DNA of 64,000 nucleotides from Pseudomonas sp. CC6-YY-74 (GTDB lineage Bacteria > Pseudomonadota > Gammaproteobacteria > Pseudomonadales > Pseudomonadaceae). Under the pieces are notes generated by a model. The model saw only the letters and a list, made by a program, of their open reading frames with translations, was not told the DNA's origin and searched no databases. The stretch lies in contig NZ_CP019947.1 of assembly GCF_002025205.1 (NCBI RefSeq), positions 4,316,001 through 4,380,000 on the forward strand, in the 5' to 3' direction. A program made the position numbers and the translations under genes. Positions within the stretch are counted from its first letter, which is position 1. Every line of letters starts with the position of its first letter. Below are positions 54,214 through 61,725 of the stretch, piece by piece.

Positions 54214-55869
54214 TCAGGATTGACTGACCTGGTTGCGGCCGCCGTGCTTGGCCACATAAAGGGCGCGGTCGGCCCGCTCCAGCAGTTCACCGGCATCGTC
54301 TGCTGCTTGCTCGGTCGAGGCGATGCCGGCGCTCAGGGTGACCGAGAATTCGCTGTCGCCAGCGATAAATTGCAGATCGGCAAAGCGTTGGCGAATTTCA
54401 TCGAGAACCTGCAGAGCCTGATCGGCCGTGCAATCGGGCAGCACCACGAGAAATTCTTCGCCGCCATAGCGGCCCAGGCTATCGACCCGGCGCAGGCGCT
54501 GGCGCAGCAGGTTGGCCAGGGCGCGAATCACGTTGTCACCGGCGACGTGGCCGTAGCTGTCGTTGACCTTCTTGAAGAAGTCGATATCGAGCATCGCCAC
54601 GCTGGCCGGTTTGCCGCTGCGTTGCGCGCGTTCCAGCTCAATGCCGACTTGCTCCTTGATGTCGGCATGCTTGAGCAGGCCGGTCAGGCTGTCGCGTGAC
54701 AGGGCGATGCTCAGCAGGCGGGCGCGCTGGGCCCGGGAGAACACGGTGGTGACCAGGGCGTTGTCGCCGATGGGTTTGGTGATGAAGTCGTCGCCGGCTT
54801 TGATCAAGGCATTCATTTGCCGGGTGATATCGGTCTCTGCCGACAGGTAGATGATCGGTACCCGCAGCCAGTCGTCGTTGAAGCGGATGATCTGCGCCAG
54901 TTCCGGACCGGTGCAGTTCGGCATGTTGACGTCGAGCAGCACCACTTCCGGATTGAAACGGCTCATGGCTTCGAAGATGCCCGCCGGGGTTTCGAGCACT
55001 TCCACCAGCATGTTGGCGCCGCGCAGGATCAGGCTGTAGCGGCTGGCCAGGTCGTGGTCGTCATCCACGATCAGCACCCGGTAGGGCTCGCCCTGCTGTT
55101 GGGCGAAACAGCGGTCCAGACGGTTTTCCAGCTGGGGAATGTCCACCGGTTTGGTGAAGTAACCCATGGCGCCGACCCGTACCGCCTCCAGGTGGGTGGC
55201 GAAGTCGTCCTCGGTGGTAATCACCAGCAGCGGCAGTGGTTGCTCCAGGCGCTGTTGCAGGGCGGCGGCATACACCAGGCCGGTTTGCGCGGAATCGCCC
55301 AGGTTGACATCGATGATCAGCGCATCCGGCAGGCGCCGTTGCAGCGCCGCGTCCAAATCGTCGATACGGCTGAAGTGCTCGGCGTGGTAGCCGAAATTGC
55401 CCAGGGTCAGGCGCATGTTCTCGCCGATGCTGACCTCGTCCTCGAGGATGTAGATACAGTGCACGTCCGTCTCGGCTTTCAGCGGCGTTTTCGGCCGTGC
55501 GACGCTTTTCGCCGCCGCCTCGCTCTGCACGCTTTGCGCGGCGAACTGCTGCAACTGGTGGATGAATTCCTGCAGGTCCTGACCCTTCAGACGCAGGCTT
55601 TCCAGCCAGTGCATGGCCTGTTGTTCGAGCTCACGGGCACGTTGGCCGATGCTGGCGAAGCCGAAGGTACCGGCCGCACCCGCCAGCTTGTGCAGCTGAT
55701 CGCGCAGGCTGCGCAGTTGCTGCAGTTGCGCCTCGTGGTCGGCGGCTTGCAGCAGTTTGGCCTTGCTGGCCAGTTCGGGCAGTTCCTGGGCCAGGCGCTC
55801 GGCGAATTTTTCGCTGAGCAGTTGCAGCTGGCACTGCAGTTCGCTGGTCGGGCGGGGTTGTTCAGCCAT
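54214..55869 (-). CDS. Hpt-REC-REC-GGDEF diguanylate cyclase
   Basis: A 551-aa output protein of the phosphorelay. An N-terminal Hpt domain has His60 in DQLHKLAGAAG. Two receiver domains follow: IYILEDEVSIGENMR with IDVNLGD, and VLIVDDDHDLAS with LLDVNMP. The C-terminal GGDEF domain has LTGLLKH, MLDIDFFKKVNDSYGH and the active motif GGEEF, preceded by the RxxD inhibitory site (RRVD). It should make cyclic di-GMP under control of the relay. ATG 55869 overlaps the preceding regulator by 8 bases. Confidence 0.93.
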   Translation of the reverse strand: MAEQPRPTSELQCQLQLLSEKFAERLAQELPELASKAKLLQAADHEAQLQQLRSLRDQLHKLAGAAGTFGFASIGQRARELEQQAMHWLESLRLKGQDLQEFIHQLQQFAAQSVQSEAAAKSVARPKTPLKAETDVHCIYILEDEVSIGENMRLTLGNFGYHAEHFSRIDDLDAALQRRLPDALIIDVNLGDSAQTGLVYAAALQQRLEQPLPLLVITTEDDFATHLEAVRVGAMGYFTKPVDIPQLENRLDRCFAQQQGEPYRVLIVDDDHDLASRYSLILRGANMLVEVLETPAGIFEAMSRFNPEVVLLDVNMPNCTGPELAQIIRFNDDWLRVPIIYLSAETDITRQMNALIKAGDDFITKPIGDNALVTTVFSRAQRARLLSIALSRDSLTGLLKHADIKEQVGIELERAQRSGKPASVAMLDIDFFKKVNDSYGHVAGDNVIRALANLLRQRLRRVDSLGRYGGEEFLVVLPDCTADQALQVLDEIRQRFADLQFIAGDSEFSVTLSAGIASTEQAADDAGELLERADRALYVAKHGGRNQVSQS

Positions 55870-56248
55870 GTGCACGGCTCCAAATTTGCCGGACCTGGGC
55901 GGCCAGTTGCATCGGGTCGAAGGGCTTGATGATCACGTCGAGGGCACCCAGGCTGCGGTAGTGCTCGATCTCTGCCGGCTGCACCTTGGCCGTCATGAAG
56001 GCCACCGGGATCAGCCCGATGTCCACCAGTGCGCTGAGTTTGATCAGGGTTTGCGGTCCATCCATGCCGGGCATCATCACATCCAGCAGGATGAAATCCG
56101 GCGCAAACCCCTGGATCTGGTCCAGCGCTTCCTGGCCAGACGAGCAACTGAGTACCCGAAAGCCGCCGACGGCCTCCAGCGCGACTTTGGCCACGGCCTG
56201 GATCGACGGGTCGTCTTCCACGTGCAGGATGCGGGTCAGTTCAGGCAT
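55862..56248 (-). CDS. single-domain response regulator
   Basis: A 128-aa CheY-like receiver: ILHVEDDPSIQAVAK with the acidic pair, the phosphoacceptor Asp56 in FILLDVMMPGMDG, Thr in AFMTAKV and Lys in IIKPFDP. It has no output domain, so it probably shuttles phosphate between the kinases and the Hpt protein. GGAG precedes ATG 56248. It overlaps both the hybrid kinase end and the next start by 8 bases, a sign of translational coupling. Confidence 0.93.
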   Translation of the reverse strand: MPELTRILHVEDDPSIQAVAKVALEAVGGFRVLSCSSGQEALDQIQGFAPDFILLDVMMPGMDGPQTLIKLSALVDIGLIPVAFMTAKVQPAEIEHYRSLGALDVIIKPFDPMQLAAQVRQIWSRAHG

Positions 56249-59200
56249 GCCGATTCTCCATGGCGGGTAGTAGGCGGGCGAGCAAGTGCAGGAAGTGTTG
56301 CGCACTGGTGCGCGATTTGGCCAGGGTGGCCTCGACCTGGCCGAGGCGTTCGGCCGGCAGATCCTGGGCGGAGAGTACCACCACGGGCACTCCAGGATGG
56401 TGCTGGTGGAGTTCTTCGAGCAGTTCCAGGCCGTTGCCGTCGGGCAGGCTGAGGTCCAGCAAAATCAGGTCGTAGCTGCCTTGGCTAAGCAGTTGGCGGG
56501 CCTCGGTGAGGCTGCTGGCGGAGACGAAATCGGCCAGCGTGCGGCCCTGTTCGGCAATCACCTGACGCAAGTCGGCATCGTCCTCGATATGCAGCACCCG
56601 GGGTTTTTCCGGTAGCCCGTGCAGGGCCTGGCGCAGGCGGGCCAGCAGGCTGTGGCGGTCGATCGGCTTGTCCAGCCAGTCGATGGCCTGGAAACTGCCG
56701 TTCAGACTCAGGCGGCCCTCGTCGCAGGCGGCGGAGATCACCAGCACCGGCAGCGCCTCGGTGGCCGGATCGTTGCGCAACTCGCGGATCAACTGCAGGC
56801 CATTGCCGTCCGGCAGGCGCAAATCCAGGGTGACGGCGGCGAAACGGTGCTCGGCCAGCAGTGCCCGGGCCTGCTCCAGGCTGGCGGCCAACATCACCCG
56901 GTAGCCGGCGTGGCTCAGGAGCTGGCGCAGCAGCTGGGCGATATCGGCTTCATCTTCGATCACCAGCAAGCAGGGTCGCTCAGCCTCTTCGGCGTCGCTC
57001 GCCAGGTTCGTGGCCTCCAGCAGCGGCAGTTCGAACCAGAAGGTCGCCCCCTGGCCCTCGATCGAGTCGAAGCCGATGCGCCCACCCATGCGTTCGATCA
57101 GCTCCTTGCTGATCGCCAGGCCCAGCCCGGTGCCGCCTTTCTGCCGGCTGTCGGTGGCGTCGGCCTGGGAGAACTTCTGGAACATCCGCTCGCGGAATTC
57201 CGTCGGAATACCGGGGCCCTGGTCGCTGACGCTGACCCGCAGGCGTTGCTCGCGCAGCTCACTGCTCAGGCACACCTGGGCGCCGTGCGGGGAAAACTTG
57301 ATGGCATTGGAGAGGAAGTTGGCCAGCACCTGCTGCACGCGCATGGCATCGGCCCGCACCTGAAGTGCCGGCCCCCGCGCCTGCACCAGCTGCACGCCAT
57401 GCAGGTCGGCATAGGCCTGGTTGCTCGCCAGGCTCTCGTCGAGCTGGAGGTCCAGTTGCAGACTGCGCAGTTCGAAGTTCATCTTTCCGGCCACCAGCTT
57501 GTCCATGTCCAGCAGGTCGTTGATTAAATGACTCAGGCGCAGGCTGTTGTGATGGGCGATATCGAGCATCTGGCGCATGTTCTCCGGCAGCTCACCGAGC
57601 GCACCGCCCTGGATCAGGCCGAGCGAACCGGAGATCGAGGTCAGCGGTGTGCGCAGCTCATGGCTGACCGTGGAGACGAACTCGCGCTGCATGCGCTCGC
57701 TGCGCTTGCGCTCGGTGATGTCGTGCATCACCACGACGGCGCCGAGCTGGCGGCCATCGGGGGCATACAGCGGGTCGGCGTTGGAGGTGACGAAGCGCGG
57801 CGCCTGGCCCTTGGCGACTATGCTGATTTCCGCGTCGCGCACCCGCTCGCCCTGCAGCGCCCGTAGCAGGGGGATCTTGGCGCTGGCCAGCGGAGTCTGG
57901 CCGTCGGCCTCGAACAGGTCGTAGTAGTCGCCCCATTGCTCGGGCGCGAGCAGGCTGACATCGGTGCCATGCCATTGCCGGGCGGTATCATTGAACAGGG
58001 TTAATTGGCCCTGGGCATCGCAGGCGATCACCCCTTCGGCGAGCGCCTCGAGCAGGCGCCGGTTCATCTCCTGCTGCTGTTCCAGTTCCTGCTGCTGGTG
58101 CTTGCGCGCGCTGATGTCGCTGATCACCCCATGCCAGATCACCGAGCCATCGGCCTGGTGCTGGGGAGTGGCTTTGCCTTCGACCCAGATCAGGCCCTTG
58201 CTGGGATGGCGCACGCGGTATTCCTGGTGCCACTGGCTCAGCGCTCTGGCCGAGTCGCGGATGGCGTCGGCAACGCTGGCGCGATCGTCCTCATGGATGA
58301 CCGCGAACACCGCCTTGCTATGCTCGCGGACATCGGCTGGGCTCAGCCCATAGATGTCCGCGATGCCCTCGCTGGCGTAGGGAAAACGCACCGTGCCCCG
58401 CTCGGTCAGCAGCGCCTGGAACACCATGCCGGGTAACTGCGCGGCGATCTGCCGCAGGCGCTGCAGGGCCTGTTCGCGCTGGCTCAGGTCTTGGGCGATG
58501 GCGACGAAACCGAGCAGGCCGCCGCCCTCATCGCGTACCGCGGAGACTGTCAGCAAGGCTGGCAGCTGGCTGCCGTCCTGGCGTAATAAGGTCCATTCGC
58601 GCGGCATGTCCTGGCCGCGCGCGGCATATGCGGCCAGCACAGAGAAGTCCGCGCCGATGGCCTGCGCGCATTCCTGGCCGAGCGCCTCGGCGTGGCCCGC
58701 CAGTTGCTTGGGGTCGAGCAGGGTGGTGGCAAAGGGTCGGCCGAGCAGGTACTGCTGGGCATAGCCGAACAAGTGTTCGGCGGCCGGGTTGACGCTGCTG
58801 ATCTCGCCCGTGGCCGTGGTGGCAATGATCGCGCTGCCGGCGCTGGCGAGGATGGCGCGCTGCAGCGCCGTCTGTTCGGCGTGCCGGCGCAGGTTCAGGC
58901 GCAGCTCGCATAGGCGCACGACCTGGCGACCGAGGCGGCGCAGGCCGTCGCGCTGCGGCGTGGTCAACTGACGCGGCTGGCGGTCGATCACGCAGAGGGT
59001 GCCGAGGTTGTGTCCGCTACTGGTGGTCAGCGGGATGCCGGCGTAGAAGCGGATATGCGGCGCCTCGGTGACCAGCGGATTCTCAGCGAAGCGCGGGTCT
59101 TGCCGGGCATCGGGTATTTCGAACAACTGCTGGGCGAGGATCGCATGGGCGCAGAAAGCCTGCTCGCGGGGCGTCTCGCAGACGTCCAGGCCGACCTTGC

Positions 59201-59393
59201 TCTTGAACCACTGGCGTTGCTCGTCGAGCAGCGAGACCAGGGCGATGGGCGCGTCGCAGAGTTGTGCGGCGAGCTGGGAGAGGTCGTCGAAGGCCTCCTC
59301 GGCGGGCGTGTCGAGCAACTGGTATCGCTGGAGTTCGGCGAGCCGCGCGGCCTCGTCGAAGGGCAAGGGTGGTCCATTGGGGGTTCGGTTCAT
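56241..59393 (-). CDS. hybrid histidine kinase (GAF-PAS-PAS-PAS-HisKA-HATPase-REC-REC)
   Basis: A soluble sensor kinase of 1050 aa. Residues about 25-165 are a GAF domain (FDDLSQLAAQLCDAPIALVS). Three PAS domains follow to about 565. HisKA has the phospho-His578 in VSTVSHELRTPLTS, and the ATPase domain has VLANFLSNAIKFSP, DQGPGIP and GGTGLGLAISKEL. Two receiver domains end the protein, with Asp in TLDLRLPDGNG and LLDLSLPDGNG. There is no membrane segment, so it senses an internal or gaseous cue. AAGGA lies before the ATG. Closely related kinase cores in the next two genes indicate duplication. Confidence 0.93.
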   Translation of the reverse strand: MNRTPNGPPLPFDEAARLAELQRYQLLDTPAEEAFDDLSQLAAQLCDAPIALVSLLDEQRQWFKSKVGLDVCETPREQAFCAHAILAQQLFEIPDARQDPRFAENPLVTEAPHIRFYAGIPLTTSSGHNLGTLCVIDRQPRQLTTPQRDGLRRLGRQVVRLCELRLNLRRHAEQTALQRAILASAGSAIIATTATGEISSVNPAAEHLFGYAQQYLLGRPFATTLLDPKQLAGHAEALGQECAQAIGADFSVLAAYAARGQDMPREWTLLRQDGSQLPALLTVSAVRDEGGGLLGFVAIAQDLSQREQALQRLRQIAAQLPGMVFQALLTERGTVRFPYASEGIADIYGLSPADVREHSKAVFAVIHEDDRASVADAIRDSARALSQWHQEYRVRHPSKGLIWVEGKATPQHQADGSVIWHGVISDISARKHQQQELEQQQEMNRRLLEALAEGVIACDAQGQLTLFNDTARQWHGTDVSLLAPEQWGDYYDLFEADGQTPLASAKIPLLRALQGERVRDAEISIVAKGQAPRFVTSNADPLYAPDGRQLGAVVVMHDITERKRSERMQREFVSTVSHELRTPLTSISGSLGLIQGGALGELPENMRQMLDIAHHNSLRLSHLINDLLDMDKLVAGKMNFELRSLQLDLQLDESLASNQAYADLHGVQLVQARGPALQVRADAMRVQQVLANFLSNAIKFSPHGAQVCLSSELREQRLRVSVSDQGPGIPTEFRERMFQKFSQADATDSRQKGGTGLGLAISKELIERMGGRIGFDSIEGQGATFWFELPLLEATNLASDAEEAERPCLLVIEDEADIAQLLRQLLSHAGYRVMLAASLEQARALLAEHRFAAVTLDLRLPDGNGLQLIRELRNDPATEALPVLVISAACDEGRLSLNGSFQAIDWLDKPIDRHSLLARLRQALHGLPEKPRVLHIEDDADLRQVIAEQGRTLADFVSASSLTEARQLLSQGSYDLILLDLSLPDGNGLELLEELHQHHPGVPVVVLSAQDLPAERLGQVEATLAKSRTSAQHFLHLLARLLPAMENRHA

Positions 59394-59489
59394 CTGCAGG
59401 TCCTTGCACAGGGATAGTGCGCTGGCACGGAGGGCCGGCGCCGCGCTCGGGACGGGGCTTGGCGCAACGCCGAGCGTGGCCGGTACGGC

Positions 59490-59684
59490 CTATTGCATCG
59501 AGTCATGGTCGCTGGCCTCCTGGCTGTGAGGCTGGGCTGCGGCCGCGAGGGATTGCTCCAGGCTCGCCAGCAACTGTGCCTCTGCGAACGGTTTTTCCAG
59601 CCAGGCAATGCCCTGTGTGTCCTCCAGCAGTTTGCGGCCCTCATCGCAGAAGGCGGCGCTCGCCAGGTTCAGGGTGATGTGCAT
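59490..59684 (-). pseudogene. receiver-domain C-terminal fragment
   Basis: A 64-codon frame whose first part, CDEGRKLLEDTQGIAWLEKP, followed by LLASLEQSLAAA, aligns with the end of the first receiver domain of the adjacent hybrid kinase (CDEGRLSLNGSFQAIDWLDK). The phosphoacceptor Asp and the first four strands are missing. It is probably the remnant of a larger receiver protein or of a fusion to the CHASE kinase upstream. A small expressed peptide cannot be excluded. Confidence 0.6.
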
Positions 59685-59781
59685 GGCTGGTCCTTAGCGC
59701 GCTGGCGCAGTGGTTCGACGTGGTGCGTGGTGTCCCGGCATGCCGATAAGCGCTTGCGCGGGCGTTCCAGTAGGACGCGGC

Positions 59782-61725
59782 TCATGCCGGTAGATCCGTT
59801 GTGGCCGATTCGGCCAGTGGCAGCTCGAGCCAGAAAGTGGCGCCTTGGCCCGGCGGCGAATTGAAGCCGATGCGCCCGCCCATGCGCTCGATCAGCTCTT
59901 TGCTGATCGCCAAGCCGAGGCCGGTGCCGCCCTTCTGGCGGGTGTCGGAAGCGTCGGCTTGGGCGAATTTTTGAAAAATCTGCTGCTGAAACGCTGCCGG
60001 AACCCCCGGGCCGCGATCACGCACATTGAGGCGCAGATGCTGGCCGCGGCGTTCGGTATAAAGATCGACGGCGCCGCCGCGCGGGGAAAATTTGGCGGCG
60101 TTGGACAACAGGTTGGCCAGCACCTGCTGCAGGCGGTGAGCGTCGACCCTGACCCGGTCCGCGCAGCTGGCGAGCTGACGCAGATGGACCCCATAGTTCT
60201 CGGCATACGCCTGGTTGCTGTGCAGGGCCTGCTCGATCAGTGGCTGCAGGGCCAGCGGTTGGATATCGAACTGCATCTTGCCAGCCGCCAACTTGCCGAT
60301 GTCCAGCAGGTCGTTGATCAGCCTGACCAGGCGCTGACTATTGTGCTGGGCGATCTGCAGCATGGGCTGCAAAGCCTCCGGCACCTCGCCCAGGGCGCCG
60401 GCATTGATCAGCTCCAGCGGGCCGATGATGGCGGTCAGCGGGGTGCGCAGCTCATGGCTGACGGTGGAGATGAATTCGTTTTGCAGGCGCAGCAGGCGTT
60501 TGCTCTCGCGAATGTCCTGGATATGCAGAATGCGGGTTGCGCCAGTCTCCAGGCCGCCACTCAGGACCGCGGCACTGAGCATCACGGCGACGGACTCGCC
60601 CCGGGCATCGAGTAGGTTTTGTTGCCAGCTGCGGTTGTGCCCTGGCGTTGTTGCCGCCAATTCGGCGTTCAACTGCGGGTGACAGGACGCCTGGCTGAAT
60701 TGCCGTAGATGCTGGTGGAGCAGCGTGGCGGGGCTGCGTTGCAGCAGCTGGCAAAGGGCCTGGTTGGCGGCCAGCAGACAGCCCTGCTGATCGAGCAGGG
60801 CCAAGCCCATCGGCGCCATGTCAAAGGCATCGAGAAACTGTTGCTGGCTCTGACTGAGCGCCAGCAGCAGGCTGGCCTGGCGGTGCTGGCCGTGCAGCGC
60901 CAGGCTGACCAGAGCGGTGCAGATCAGCGCCAGACTCCAGCCCAGCAGGCGTAGCCAGGCAGGCAGAGGTTTGGGCGCGATCAGGTAGTGGGCCTCAAGT
61001 TGCCAGTTGGCGCCGGCAAGCACAATCGGTAGCTTGACGTGGGCGGTGTCAGGCGCGGTGGCGGTCTGCGCCAGGCTGGCAAGTGGCTGGAGGCTGATCG
61101 CAATGCCGTGCTGGCGGGCAACCTCCGCAACCTGGGCATACAGCTGGTCGAAGTCGATGACCGTGCTGATCATGCCCCAGTAGCGCTGGTCATCGAGAAA
61201 TACCGGCACTCGATAGATCAGGCCTGTCCCGCCCTGAACCAGTGGCAGTGGGCCGTCGAGATTGGCGGTGCGACTGGCGATGATGCGCTGCACCGCGGGC
61301 CATTGCTCGGCCTGATCGGGATAATAAAGGCCGAGCGCGGCTTCGTTGCCGGCCAGCGGGTAGACCAAGGTGATGCGATTGTCTGGCGCCAGGCCGATAT
61401 TGCGAATGTGTCGACCTTGCTGGAGCAGCCCCTCCAGCCAGGGTTTGAGTTCCTGTGGGTCTATCTGGCCCTGCTTGGCCGGGATATAGGCGGCCAGGCC
61501 ACTGGCGAGGTGCAAGGTGGCATTCAGCTCGGCGAGCAGCACCACACGCACCTCGCCGGTATGGGCGGCGAGCGCTTGCTGGTTGGCTTGCAGCTGACGC
61601 AAGGCATATTGCTGCAGTAACAGTTCGACGCCCAGCACCAGCACCAGCAGCAGGCCCAGGCTGATAGCCCAGTTCAGCGTTTGGCGGCGCTGCGAGCGGG
61701 CCGTTTGTTGGATAGCACTGCTCAT
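59782..61725 (-). CDS. CHASE-domain sensor histidine kinase
   Basis: A 647-aa membrane kinase. One N-terminal helix (WAISLGLLLVLVLGVELLL), a periplasmic CHASE-type domain (ASGLAAYIPAKQGQIDPQEL, GLAPDNRITLVYPLAGNEAA), a second helix (LLGWSLALICTALVSLAL), a PAS domain, HisKA with His424 in ISTVSHELRTPLTA, and HATPase with VLANLLSNAAKFSPRGG and GGTGLGLAISKEL. It has no receiver, so it must pass phosphate to neighbouring proteins. Its ATGA start overlaps the stop of the kinase gene before it. Confidence 0.93.
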   Translation of the reverse strand: MSSAIQQTARSQRRQTLNWAISLGLLLVLVLGVELLLQQYALRQLQANQQALAAHTGEVRVVLLAELNATLHLASGLAAYIPAKQGQIDPQELKPWLEGLLQQGRHIRNIGLAPDNRITLVYPLAGNEAALGLYYPDQAEQWPAVQRIIASRTANLDGPLPLVQGGTGLIYRVPVFLDDQRYWGMISTVIDFDQLYAQVAEVARQHGIAISLQPLASLAQTATAPDTAHVKLPIVLAGANWQLEAHYLIAPKPLPAWLRLLGWSLALICTALVSLALHGQHRQASLLLALSQSQQQFLDAFDMAPMGLALLDQQGCLLAANQALCQLLQRSPATLLHQHLRQFSQASCHPQLNAELAATTPGHNRSWQQNLLDARGESVAVMLSAAVLSGGLETGATRILHIQDIRESKRLLRLQNEFISTVSHELRTPLTAIIGPLELINAGALGEVPEALQPMLQIAQHNSQRLVRLINDLLDIGKLAAGKMQFDIQPLALQPLIEQALHSNQAYAENYGVHLRQLASCADRVRVDAHRLQQVLANLLSNAAKFSPRGGAVDLYTERRGQHLRLNVRDRGPGVPAAFQQQIFQKFAQADASDTRQKGGTGLGLAISKELIERMGGRIGFNSPPGQGATFWLELPLAESATTDLPA

